Shown here piece after piece: positions 8,005-15,946 of a DNA stretch of 32,970 nt. Below the pieces are notes generated by a model. The model saw only the letters and a program-made list of their open reading frames with translations. It made no database searches and was not told where the DNA came from. The stretch comes from Acetobacter sp. AN02. GTDB taxonomy: Bacteria; Pseudomonadota; Alphaproteobacteria; Acetobacterales; Acetobacteraceae. Where the stretch lies: assembly GCF_029759835.1 (NCBI RefSeq), contig NZ_JAJJND010000021.1:1-32970 (forward strand), in the 5' to 3' direction. Position numbers and translations under genes: made by a program. Each line of letters begins with the position of its first letter. The first letter of the stretch is position 1.

Positions 8005-8484
8005 ATGTCAGAACAGAGGTCGGACGTGACGGAACTGGACGCGGTTGACCGGCGGATTCTTGCGGAACTGCAGGAAGATGGCCGTATAACGAATGTGGAG
8101 CTTGCCCGGCGGGCGGGGATTTCTCCGCCGCCCTGCCTGCGTCGTGTCCGTCGCCTGGAAGAAGCGGGCGTCATCCGCGGCTGCCACGCCGATATCGATC
8201 CCGCAGCACTCGGGATGCCGATCACGCTTTTCGCGCTGATCGGACTGGAAAGTCAGAAGGAAGGCGTGCTGTCCGCGTTCGAGCAGATGGTCGCCTCCTG
8301 GCCGGAAACCATCGAATGCCACATGATCAGAGGCGGCGGAGATTTTCTCGTCCGCCTCGCCGCGCGGGATTCGGCTCAGGAAAATGAACTGACCCGCCGC
8401 CTGACCGAAGCGGCACACGTGGTGCGTGTCCAGACACTGCAGACCATCCGCACCAGCCTGCAGCGCCCCGGCCCGCTGCCGTGA
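8005..8484 (+). CDS. Lrp/AsnC-family transcriptional regulator
   Basis: 159 residues. An N-terminal helix-turn-helix (LDAVDRRILAELQEDGRITN, then LARRAGISPPPCLRRVRRLE) precedes the RAM/AsnC ligand-binding domain from about residue 65 (DIDPAALGMPITLFALIGLE...). Such proteins form octamer-like assemblies and respond to amino acids. The ATG at 8005 is the first start adjoining the conserved domain; a GTG at 8026 is possible. Its TGA overlaps the GTG start of the following glycosyltransferase in a GTGA junction, so the regulator is coupled to two glycosyltransferase genes, an unusual partnership. Ligand unknown. Confidence 0.9.
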   Translation: MSEQRSDVTELDAVDRRILAELQEDGRITNVELARRAGISPPPCLRRVRRLEEAGVIRGCHADIDPAALGMPITLFALIGLESQKEGVLSAFEQMVASWPETIECHMIRGGGDFLVRLAARDSAQENELTRRLTEAAHVVRVQTLQTIRTSLQRPGPLP

Positions 8485-9587
8485 ACGGGACGGAGGCCGT
8501 CTCTCCTCAGATCACGATCGTCGTGCCCGTCTTCCGGGAGGCCGTGAACATACGGCCTCTCGTGCAGGAGCTTGAGAAGGCGCTGGACGGCCGCTCCTGG
8601 GAGGTGGTGTTCGTCGATGACAACTCCCCGGACGGGACAATCTCTGAAATCCGGGATCTGGCGCGGTCGGATGCACGCGTGCGCGGCCTCCGGCGTATCG
8701 GACGCCGGGGGCTGTCCGGCGCCGTGATCGAAGGCGCGCTGTCTTCCTCGGCAGAGTTCATCGCCGTGATGGACGGAGATCTCCAGCACGACGAAACCCG
8801 GCTCGGGACGATGATCGACGCGGTCGCCTCGGGAAGCTGTGATATCGCAGTCGGCAGCCGCCATGTCGAAGGCGGGGATAATGCGGGCCTCGCCGGAGCC
8901 TGGCGGCACATGCTCTCCGACTCAGGCATCCGGCTCGCACGGTTTTTCCTCCCGGTGCAGCTCAATGATCCGATGAGCGGATTCTTCGTGCTGCGGCAGT
9001 CCTTTTTCGACGCGGTCGCCCCGCGCCTGTCCGGCCAGGGATTCAAGATTCTCCTGGACGTGATCCTCTCCGCCCCGGCCGCTCCCGCCGTGAGGGAAAT
9101 TCCCTGCGTGTTCCGGCCGCGCCTCGCCGGAGAGAGCAAACTGGATATTCTGGTGCTGTTCCAGTTCCTCGGACTCTTCACGGACCGGATCTTCAGGGGC
9201 TGGCTGCCGGTCCGCTTCCTGACCTTCGCCACGGTCGGCGCGGTCGGAATCGGCGTGAACCTGGGCGTGATGTCATGCCTGAACGCGGCAGGCATGGCAC
9301 TGGCACCGGCGCGGCTGTGCGGCACGCTCACGGCAATGGTGAGCAATTACCTGCTGGACAACACCTTCACCTTCCGGGACCGGCGGCTCAAAGGCGTGAG
9401 ATTTCTCGCCGGTCTGGCCGGCTTCATGCTGGTCTCCGCCCTGGGCCTGGCCTCCGATATCGGCGTCTCCCGACTGCTCTACACGGAAGAGGCAGGACAC
9501 TGGCACCGTGCACGGGCCGCAGGCGCACTGGCGGGCGTCGTGTGGAACTATGCCGTCTCCTCCGTCCTGATCTGGCGCATGAAATGA
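8481..9587 (+). CDS. GT2 polyprenyl-phosphate glycosyltransferase fused to a GtrA-like membrane domain
   Basis: 368 residues starting at GTG 8481. Residues ~10-225 are a family 2 glycosyltransferase of the dolichol-phosphate mannose synthase type: VVPVFREAVNI at 14-24, VDDNSPDGT near 45-53 and the metal-binding DGD at 98-100 followed by LQHDE. Residues ~230-365 hold four hydrophobic segments beginning RFLTFATVGAVGIGVN, matching GtrA. Expected reaction: transfer of a sugar from a nucleotide donor to a lipid phosphate at the inner face of the membrane, perhaps with help of the GtrA part in flipping. The next gene, a GT39-like transferase, would use such a lipid-linked sugar. It overlaps both neighbours by 4 bases. 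Confidence 0.9.
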   Translation: MNGTEAVSPQITIVVPVFREAVNIRPLVQELEKALDGRSWEVVFVDDNSPDGTISEIRDLARSDARVRGLRRIGRRGLSGAVIEGALSSSAEFIAVMDGDLQHDETRLGTMIDAVASGSCDIAVGSRHVEGGDNAGLAGAWRHMLSDSGIRLARFFLPVQLNDPMSGFFVLRQSFFDAVAPRLSGQGFKILLDVILSAPAAPAVREIPCVFRPRLAGESKLDILVLFQFLGLFTDRIFRGWLPVRFLTFATVGAVGIGVNLGVMSCLNAAGMALAPARLCGTLTAMVSNYLLDNTFTFRDRRLKGVRFLAGLAGFMLVSALGLASDIGVSRLLYTEEAGHWHRARAAGALAGVVWNYAVSSVLIWRMK

Positions 9588-11056
9588 ACGGCAGGACATC
9601 TCCGCGCCCTTCTCCGGACCGCGCGGTCCTGATGATCCTGACGGGCCTGCTGCTGGCGCGGCTCCTGGCCGCCGCCGTCCTGCCGCTCACGCCGGATGAG
9701 GCATATTACCGCACCTGGGCACAGTCTCTGCAGGGCGGATATCAGGACCATCCCTTCATGGTGGCCCTGTGGATCCGAGCCGGAAGCCTGCTCTGCGGCG
9801 ATACGGCGCTCGGCGTGCGCCTGGGCGGTCCGCTCTCGGCCTTTGCCGGAACATTACTGGTCATGGCCGCCGTCAGGAGATTCTTCCCCGGCACGGGGCA
9901 GGAGGAGCGGAGTATCCGGGCCGCAGCCCTGCTGAACGGCACGCTGGCTCTCGGACTGGGCAGCACGCTGATGACGCCCGATACGCCGCTGCTGTTTTTC
10001 GTCACGCTGTTCGCGCTTGCCTGTGCACATATCGCAACAACGGAACGCTCCCGCTGGTGGCTGCTAGCCGGTCTGGCCGCAGGCGCAGGTTTCGACAGCA
10101 AATATACAATGCTGCTGCCCGTGGCGGGGCTTGGTCTGTGGGCGCTGATCACCCGGACAGGACGAAAGCATCTCTGCACGGTCTGGCCCTGGGCCGGACT
10201 GGGGCTTGCCGCCCTCCTGACAGCGCCGGTGCTCCTGTGGAACGCAGGGCATGGCTGGGTCAGCTTCCTCAAGCAGGGCGGCCGGGCAGGGGACTGGCAT
10301 CCGGCACGGGCGGGACAGTTCCTGTCCGAACTGGCCGGAGGACAGATCGGCCTCGCAACCCCCCTGATCTTTGTCTTTTTCGTCGCAGGCCTCGTGGCGA
10401 TGATCCGCACGCGGACGGATGTATCGCGGCTGCTCCTGTGCGTGACGCTGCTGCCGCTGCTTGTCTTCGTGCAGCATGCCCTCGGGGACAGGGTGCAGGC
10501 CAACTGGCCGGTCCTGCTCTATCCCTTCCTCGCCATAGCCGCAGTCCGCGCGGGTCTGTCCTGGTGGCGCACGGCGGCCCTCTCCGGATTCGCGCTCGGC
10601 GTGCTCGTGCTGCTGCAGGCCGCAACCGGCATGCTTCCCCTGAACAGGCATTTCGATATCACCCTGCGCCAGGGCGGCGGCTGGGCCGGGCTCGCCTCGG
10701 ATCTGAACCGCCTTGTCCCCGATCCGGAGGCCGTCATCGTGGCAGATGAATACGGTCTGGCCTCGGAACTGGCCTTCAGACTGCCGGGCAGACATATCGC
10801 AGGTATCGATCCCCGCTGGGAATATCTGCAGTTTCCGGCATTCATCTGCCGTCCTGCCACTCCGGTCTATCTTCTGCGCAGCACGCGGCGGCGTGATGCC
10901 CCGGAGGTTTCCCCGGCCCGGGTCGTGACGGAACCGCAGGAGATAACCCGGGCCAGAGGCGGCAGGGAGGCGGAAAAATACCGGCTGTACCGCCTGATCT
11001 GCCCGGCCGCAGAGCAGCGAATTCCGCAGGGAGTGATTTTGCCCCCCGGATATTAA
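9584..11056 (+). CDS. GT39/ArnT-like integral membrane glycosyltransferase
   Basis: 490 residues with about 10-12 hydrophobic segments. The start ATG at 9584 overlaps the preceding TGA (ATGA). Near the N-terminus LPLTPDEAYYRTW carries the periplasmic acidic residue typical of ArnT/PMT proteins, followed by the short loop YQDHPFMV and later LMTPDTPLLFFV, both typical of this family. A soluble C-terminal part follows from about residue 375. Expected role: moving a sugar from polyprenyl phosphate to a lipid A, protein or glycan acceptor at the periplasmic face. The adjacent GT2-GtrA enzyme is the likely maker of the donor. Acceptor and sugar are unknown. Confidence 0.82.
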   Translation: MNGRTSPRPSPDRAVLMILTGLLLARLLAAAVLPLTPDEAYYRTWAQSLQGGYQDHPFMVALWIRAGSLLCGDTALGVRLGGPLSAFAGTLLVMAAVRRFFPGTGQEERSIRAAALLNGTLALGLGSTLMTPDTPLLFFVTLFALACAHIATTERSRWWLLAGLAAGAGFDSKYTMLLPVAGLGLWALITRTGRKHLCTVWPWAGLGLAALLTAPVLLWNAGHGWVSFLKQGGRAGDWHPARAGQFLSELAGGQIGLATPLIFVFFVAGLVAMIRTRTDVSRLLLCVTLLPLLVFVQHALGDRVQANWPVLLYPFLAIAAVRAGLSWWRTAALSGFALGVLVLLQAATGMLPLNRHFDITLRQGGGWAGLASDLNRLVPDPEAVIVADEYGLASELAFRLPGRHIAGIDPRWEYLQFPAFICRPATPVYLLRSTRRRDAPEVSPARVVTEPQEITRARGGREAEKYRLYRLICPAAEQRIPQGVILPPGY

Positions 11057-11106
11057 GCGGGTTTTAAGGTGCTTCGCGGACGATAGGCCTGTCTTTGGAG
11101 AGGTCG

Positions 11107-12219
11107 ATGGCGAAGAAAAACGGCGATAACGCACGGAAAATCGTGATTGTCCGCCGCTCAGGCGGAGAGGGTGGCGGGCATCACGGCGGTGCGTGGAAGA
11201 TCGCATATGCTGATTTCGTGACGGCAATGATGGCGTTCTTCCTGGTGATGTGGCTGATCAACGCCACCACGGAAGAGCGGCGCAAGGGAATCGCGAAATT
11301 CTTCAACCCCATGGAGAACTCGCTCTTCGCGCCGGTTGCCTCCCCGGTCATCCCGTCGGTCTCGAACAGACCCGCCACGACGGAATCCGGCGTCGCGAAA
11401 CAGATGGGTGACAACAAGCAGTTTTCCGATACCGGAAGCACGCTCCTCTCCCCCTATCACAAGGTCGGCGGCTTCGGTCCGGATGTCGCGGCTCTGTCGG
11501 ATCAGAAACAGGGCGGCAGCGGAGATGACACCAGCCTGTCCGGCATCTACCGCACGCCCGATCCGGCCTATCCGGACCGGTCCCCGGGCCGGGAGGTGAC
11601 GGAACAGCCGGATGTCGCCCGCATCGTGCCCGTCGGCGGAGACAAGGAATCCTCGCAGAAACTGATCGGAGAGGGCAGTCATGAAGCCGCTCTCAAGGAA
11701 CAGGAAAATCTGATCCGTCAGAAAGATGCGATCGAGAAAGCCGCAGGAAATTCAGGCAATGTTTCCGTGCAGGTCATACCGGAGGGGCTTGAGATTTCGC
11801 TGGCGGAAAGCGACGCGCAGCCGATGTTCGAGAACGGATCATCCCGCCTCAACACGCGTGCCCAGGCGCTGATGAAGGTGATCGTGCCCTATCTCATGGC
11901 GCTCCCGGGAAAGCTGTCCATCGACGGCTATACCGACAGCGCAACCTGGAAAAAGAACCGCTCCTCCAACTGGACCCTGTCCTCCCAGCGCGCGGATGCC
12001 GCACGCGCGGAACTGTCCGGTCAGGGCTTTCCCGAAGACCGGCTGCAGAGCGTGTCCGGCAAGGCCGACACGTCGCTTGCCGTGCCCGACAATCCGGCCG
12101 CCGCAGGAAATCGCCGGATCGTTCTCGTTCTTCACAGAAAATTTCCACCTCCGGCTGCACAGAATACCGCGAAGGATGAAACGGATGCCAGGAAGGCGGA
12201 AAAAAATGAATCGCATTGA
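11107..12219 (+). CDS. motB: Flagellar motor stator protein MotB
   Basis: 370 residues. The conserved segment AWKIAYADFVTAMMAFFLVM (29-48) is the single transmembrane helix of MotB with the ion-carrying Asp36. A ~170-residue periplasmic linker follows, then an OmpA-like peptidoglycan-binding domain (about 225-345; SIDGYTDSATW, SSQRADAARAEL, NRRIVLVL). Together with MotA it forms the stator that drives flagellar rotation. The ATG at 11107 has GGAGAGG upstream; a TTG at 11095 in frame is less likely. The Lys/Glu-rich C-terminal tail is low complexity. motB precedes motA here, the reverse of the common order. Confidence 0.92.
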   Translation: MAKKNGDNARKIVIVRRSGGEGGGHHGGAWKIAYADFVTAMMAFFLVMWLINATTEERRKGIAKFFNPMENSLFAPVASPVIPSVSNRPATTESGVAKQMGDNKQFSDTGSTLLSPYHKVGGFGPDVAALSDQKQGGSGDDTSLSGIYRTPDPAYPDRSPGREVTEQPDVARIVPVGGDKESSQKLIGEGSHEAALKEQENLIRQKDAIEKAAGNSGNVSVQVIPEGLEISLAESDAQPMFENGSSRLNTRAQALMKVIVPYLMALPGKLSIDGYTDSATWKKNRSSNWTLSSQRADAARAELSGQGFPEDRLQSVSGKADTSLAVPDNPAAAGNRRIVLVLHRKFPPPAAQNTAKDETDARKAEKNESH

Positions 12220-12246
12220 CACGATCTTTAACGGAGAAAATATCTG

Positions 12247-13113
12247 ATGCTGGTTATTGGTGGTTTCGGGTTTCTTCTGGTCTGTGTGTTCGGCTGCTTC
12301 GTGGCGTCGGGCGGTGCGATCGGACCGCTGATCATTTCCATGCCGTTCGAGCTGATCACCATTCTGGGCGCCGGTATCGGCACCTTTCTGATGGCGAACT
12401 CGAAAGACGATCTCAAGCATGTTGGCGGAGCCTTCAAGACGGCGCTCAAGGGGCCGGAATTCAGCAAGTCGGACTATACCGATCTGCTCTGCCTGCTGTT
12501 CTTCCTGTCCCGGCTCTGCCAGACCCAGGGCGCCACGGCTCTGGAGCCGCATGTCGAGACCCCGATGGAAAGCCCGGCTTTTGCCGCCTATCCGAAGATC
12601 CGCGATAATGAGCGCGTCCGCTCCCTGATCTGCGACTATTTCCGCATGGTGTCCATGAATGCGGATGACGCCTTCCAGATGGATGAGGTGATGAGCAGGG
12701 AACTCAGGAAGAACCTGCACGAGGATCTGCATATCGCACACGGCCTGCAGTCCCTCGCCGATGGTCTCCCGGCTCTGGGAATCGTGGCCGCCGTTCTGGG
12801 CGTGATCAAGACGATGGGATCCATCTCCAAACCGCCCGAAGTGCTGGGTGAGATGATCTCCGGCGCTCTGGTCGGAACATTTCTCGGCGTGCTGCTCGCC
12901 TATGGTCTCGTCGGACCGATCGCCACACGCATCAGAACAGTGGTCGAGGAAGACGCGCATTATTACGATCTGATCCGCGCCGTGCTCGTGGCGCATCTGC
13001 AGGGCAACGTGCCGCAGGTCAGCGTGGAAATCGGACGGAAGGACATTCCCGGACACATCATGCCAAGCTTCGAGGACGTTGACACCGCGATCAGCCAGCT
13101 GGCAATAGGCTGA
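12247..13113 (+). CDS. motA: Flagellar motor stator protein MotA
   Basis: 288 residues with the four-helix MotA layout: two N-terminal helices (LVIGGFGFLLVCVFGCF, LITILGAGIGTFLM), a large cytoplasmic loop that contacts the rotor, and two C-terminal helices (GLPALGIVAAVLGVIKTMG, MISGALVGTFLGVLLAYGLV). The conserved Pro of helix 3 is in GLPALG. Size and sequence fit the MotA class with long C-terminus found in alphaproteobacteria. GGAGAAAATATCTG precedes the ATG, 27 bases after motB, so the two form one operon. Its presence implies a flagellated cell, although no other flagellar gene is in the window. Confidence 0.94.
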   Translation: MLVIGGFGFLLVCVFGCFVASGGAIGPLIISMPFELITILGAGIGTFLMANSKDDLKHVGGAFKTALKGPEFSKSDYTDLLCLLFFLSRLCQTQGATALEPHVETPMESPAFAAYPKIRDNERVRSLICDYFRMVSMNADDAFQMDEVMSRELRKNLHEDLHIAHGLQSLADGLPALGIVAAVLGVIKTMGSISKPPEVLGEMISGALVGTFLGVLLAYGLVGPIATRIRTVVEEDAHYYDLIRAVLVAHLQGNVPQVSVEIGRKDIPGHIMPSFEDVDTAISQLAIG

Positions 13114-13146
13114 TCCCCCCACAGCCTGAACGGTCAGCGTATCTCC

Positions 13147-13641
13147 ATGACGGGTGCTCCGGATCTGCACAGATACATCACCCCGACCGGGCTTCAGGCC
13201 ATGCGGGAGGAACTGCAGGAGCTTCTGAAAAAGACGCGCCCGGTCGTCGTCGAAATCGTCTCCTGGGCCGCAGGCAACGGAGACCGCTCGGAAAACGGTG
13301 ATTATATCTACGGAAAAAAGCGCCTGCGGGAGATCGACAGGCGCATCCGCTTCCTGACCGGACGCATCGAACAGGCCATCGAGGTCAGACCGGCAGACCA
13401 GCCCCGGCGCAATCAGGTCTTCTTCGGTGCAACCGTCACCTATGCGGACGAGGACGACCGGGAAACAACCGTAACGATCATCGGCGCGGATGAGGCCGAT
13501 ATCAGCCGCGGAGAGATCAGCCTCCTGGCCCCGGCCGCCCGTGCCCTGATGGGCCGTCGCGTGGGTGAGGAACTTCATCTGGTGACGCCCGGGGGCAATA
13601 CAGCGGTTGAAATCCTGAAGATTTCCTATCCGGAAGCCTGA
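13147..13641 (+). CDS. greB: Transcription elongation factor GreB
   Basis: 164 residues. The N-terminal coiled coil contains the GreB hallmark NGDRSENGDYIYGKKRLREI (about 44-63), whose acidic tip enters the RNA polymerase secondary channel and promotes cleavage of backtracked RNA. The C-terminal FKBP-like domain follows (about residues 80-162). The IYGKK/LREIDRR wording separates it from GreA. The gene lies 33 bases after motA and may be cotranscribed; a clear ribosome site is not obvious before the ATG. Confidence 0.93.
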   Translation: MTGAPDLHRYITPTGLQAMREELQELLKKTRPVVVEIVSWAAGNGDRSENGDYIYGKKRLREIDRRIRFLTGRIEQAIEVRPADQPRRNQVFFGATVTYADEDDRETTVTIIGADEADISRGEISLLAPAARALMGRRVGEELHLVTPGGNTAVEILKISYPEA

Positions 13642-13737
13642 GCATCCCCTTCGCGTTTGCCATGACGTGAAACTGCTTTAAAACCCTGAGATCTCTTTCC
13701 GGAACCAGACCGGACAGGCAGTGTCAGGAGTGTTCAC

Positions 13738-14724
13738 ATGGCTTCTTCCATCCGTGTCGCGGTTCAGATGGATCCGCTTGAGGGAATCAGCATCAGCGGA
13801 GATTCAACCTTCGCCATGATGCTCGAGGCACAGGAGCGCGGACACAGCCTGTTCGTCTATCAGGTCGAGAGCCTCGCCCTCAGGGAAGGCACGCAGCAGC
13901 CTGACGGCGGACGGCGCCAGCGCCTGACCGCACAGGTCCGCCCCGTAAAAGTGCAGCGCGTCCAGGGTAATCACGCATTGTTCGGAGAGCCCGAGCGCGT
14001 CGATCTGGGCGATATGGACGTGATCCTGATGCGCCAGGACCCGCCCTTCGACATGGCCTACATCACCGGCACCCATCTCCTGGAGCATGTTCATGGCACG
14101 GGACCGGGCCGGGCACTGGTGGTCAACAACCCCCGTGCAGTGCGTGACGCGCCGGAAAAACTTCTGGTCACCCACTATCCCGAACTGATGCCGCCCACCC
14201 TGGTCACCTGGGATGTGCGGGAGATCGGAGAATTCCGCCGTCAGTGGAAAGATATCGTCATCAAGCCGCTTTTCGGAAACGGCGGCAGCGGCGTGTTCCG
14301 CATCCGGGAAGACGACCCGAACTTCAACGCCCTGCTGGAAATGCATTTCGCCCGCTCCCGCGAGCCGCTGATGATCCAGAAATTTGAACCGGCCGTGCAG
14401 ACTGGCGATAAACGGATCATCCTCAGCGACGGCCGCCCGATCGGTGCGATCAACCGCGTCCCGGCCGCAGGAGAAGCCCGCTCCAACATGCATGTCGGAG
14501 GACGCGCGGAAAAGGCAGGACTGACAAAGCGCGATCAGGAGATATGCGAGGCCATCGCACCGGCCCTGCGTGATAACGGCCTGATTTTTGTGGGAATCGA
14601 CGTCATCGGAGACTGGCTGACCGAAATCAACGTCACCTCACCGACCGGTCTGCAGGAACTGGCCCGCTTTGACGGTTCCAGACCGGCTGCGGAACTGTGG
14701 GACGCAATCGAGGGACATCTCTGA
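13738..14724 (+). CDS. gshB: Glutathione synthetase
   Basis: 328 residues. It matches prokaryotic GshB: an N-terminal domain beginning RVAVQMDPLEGISISGDSTF, the RQDPPFDMAYI segment, and an ATP-grasp fold with glycine-rich loop GNGGSGVFRI (about 180-189) and C-terminal metal site (EINVTSPTG). It joins gamma-glutamylcysteine and glycine using ATP in the cytoplasm. AGGAG lies 7 bases before the ATG. A possible promoter (TTGCCA, 17 bases, AAAACC) lies in the 96-base gap after greB. gshA is not in the window. Confidence 0.95.
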   Translation: MASSIRVAVQMDPLEGISISGDSTFAMMLEAQERGHSLFVYQVESLALREGTQQPDGGRRQRLTAQVRPVKVQRVQGNHALFGEPERVDLGDMDVILMRQDPPFDMAYITGTHLLEHVHGTGPGRALVVNNPRAVRDAPEKLLVTHYPELMPPTLVTWDVREIGEFRRQWKDIVIKPLFGNGGSGVFRIREDDPNFNALLEMHFARSREPLMIQKFEPAVQTGDKRIILSDGRPIGAINRVPAAGEARSNMHVGGRAEKAGLTKRDQEICEAIAPALRDNGLIFVGIDVIGDWLTEINVTSPTGLQELARFDGSRPAAELWDAIEGHL

Positions 14725-14736
14725 GCCGGGCGCGGC

Positions 14737-14946
14737 TCAGTCCTGCGTCTTTTTTGGCGGAGGACGGCGGAAAAGATCCTCCGGGGTGATGGTTTCGGGA
14801 GGCATGTTCTCCGGCGGCGGCATGGAGTTATGCTTCCGGAAACGGTTGGCAAACCACCCGTTTATCTCCGCCCGCCAGAAGAAGAACGGGATGGCCGGCC
14901 ACACGATAATGCACAGCAGGATGAGAAGGAGCTCGAGCCAGGACAT
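14737..14946 (-). CDS. Small single-pass membrane protein of unknown function
   Basis: 69 residues from the ATG at 14946: one strong N-terminal hydrophobic helix (SWLELLLILLCIIVWPAIPF), an aromatic/basic boundary (FFWRAEINGWFANRFRKHN) and a Pro-rich, charged tail (PPPENMPPETITPEDLF). Topology is probably N-out or signal-anchor with a cytoplasmic tail. A longer frame to 15069 adds Cys-rich residues without membrane character and would cover the pmtA promoter region. It converges on gshB with 12 bases between stops and diverges from pmtA. No function can be assigned. Confidence 0.65.
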   Translation of the reverse strand: MSWLELLLILLCIIVWPAIPFFFWRAEINGWFANRFRKHNSMPPPENMPPETITPEDLFRRPPPKKTQD

Positions 14947-15067
14947 TTTTTCCGTTGCGCTGATTGCCTTGTGAAAATAGAGGAAGGCATGGTGTCTGCC
15001 AAGCAGGGCAAGGTTTTTGCTGCACAGGCATCTTGCCCGGGAAGTCTGCCGGAGGCAGAAAGGACAC

Positions 15068-15808
15068 ATGAGCGAAGTTCTGGACCGTAAGTCGACCCCC
15101 TCAGCGCCCGAGGCCGCCCCTCCGGTCGCAGAGGAAGAAACCGCGCATCAGAGGCCGAAAGTCGCGCTGGACGCGGATGCCGTCCGGGCGGCCTACCGCC
15201 GATGGGCCGCCGTCTACGATACCGTGTTCGGCGGAATCTCGGCATTCGGACGCAAGCGTGCCGTGAGCGCGGTCAACCGCCTGCCCGGCTCGCGGGTGCT
15301 GGAAGTCGGAGTCGGAACCGGCCTCGCCCTGCCGCATTACACACATAACAAACGCATCACCGGGATCGATCTGTCCTCCGACATGCTCAGCCGCGCCCGG
15401 CAGCGCGTACGCCGCGACGGCCTGTCCGGCGTGGATGCGCTCCTGGAAATGGATGCGGAAGAGACGCGGTTCGCCGATAATTCCTTCGATATCGCCGTGG
15501 CGATGTTCGTGGCATCCGTCGTGCCGAATCCGCGCCGCCTTCTGGCCGAACTCAAGCGCGTCGTCTCCCCGGGCGGACATATCCTGTTCGTGAACCATTT
15601 CCAGACACCCGACGGAATCCGCGGCGCAATCGAGCGCGGCATGGCCCGCGCCTCCCACTCGCTCGGATGGCACCCCGATTTTGCCATGGAGGCCCTTCTG
15701 CCGCCGGAAGACCTCTCCCGCGCGATCATCCAGCCGGTCCCCCCGGCAGGGCTGTTCACCCTGGTGACTCTGGAAAACACGGAAGATAAAGCCGAAAAAG
15801 CAGCCTGA
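15068..15808 (+). CDS. pmtA: Phospholipid N-methyltransferase (phosphatidylethanolamine, PmtA-type)
   Basis: 246 residues, class I SAM-dependent methyltransferase. After a ~35-residue Pro/Glu-rich N-terminus come RAAYRRWAAVYDTVFGGI, typical of PmtA, and the SAM motif LEVGVGTGLALPHY, then GIDLSSDML and a later FVNHF segment. The family converts phosphatidylethanolamine stepwise to phosphatidylcholine at the inner membrane, common in alphaproteobacteria including acetic acid bacteria. AAAGGA sits before the ATG at 15068; upstream starts are not supported. The family level is firm; the exact lipid product is inferred. Confidence 0.85.
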   Translation: MSEVLDRKSTPSAPEAAPPVAEEETAHQRPKVALDADAVRAAYRRWAAVYDTVFGGISAFGRKRAVSAVNRLPGSRVLEVGVGTGLALPHYTHNKRITGIDLSSDMLSRARQRVRRDGLSGVDALLEMDAEETRFADNSFDIAVAMFVASVVPNPRRLLAELKRVVSPGGHILFVNHFQTPDGIRGAIERGMARASHSLGWHPDFAMEALLPPEDLSRAIIQPVPPAGLFTLVTLENTEDKAEKAA

Positions 15809-15846
15809 GCAGAGCCGGGGGCAGGGCAGAATGCATCCCGTCATGC

Positions 15847-15891
15847 GCGTATCTGATGTGTGCAGACAGATACGCCCGCAGGACGGTTTTT
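15847..15891 (+). terminator. Inverted repeat after pmtA, candidate terminator
   Basis: GCGTATCTG (15847-15855) and CAGATACGC (15867-15875) form a perfect 9-bp stem with an 11-base loop, 39 bases after the pmtA stop. A TTTTT run occurs at 15887-15891, 11 bases beyond the stem, too far for a classical intrinsic terminator unless the stem is extended. An operator role ahead of the next gene is the alternative. Confidence 0.4.
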
Positions 15892-15946
15892 CTGCTAGAC
15901 CCGTCCGGATCAGCAGATAACATACGGGCGGAAGGCGATTTCTCAG

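Noticed and set aside
10064-11227. 387-codon minus-strand frame opposite the GT39-like gene
   Set aside because: Antisense artefact with a random-looking protein.
11839-13578. 579-codon minus-strand frame across motB, motA and greB
   Set aside because: Shadow of three clear genes; no family resemblance and improbable His/Asp-rich composition.
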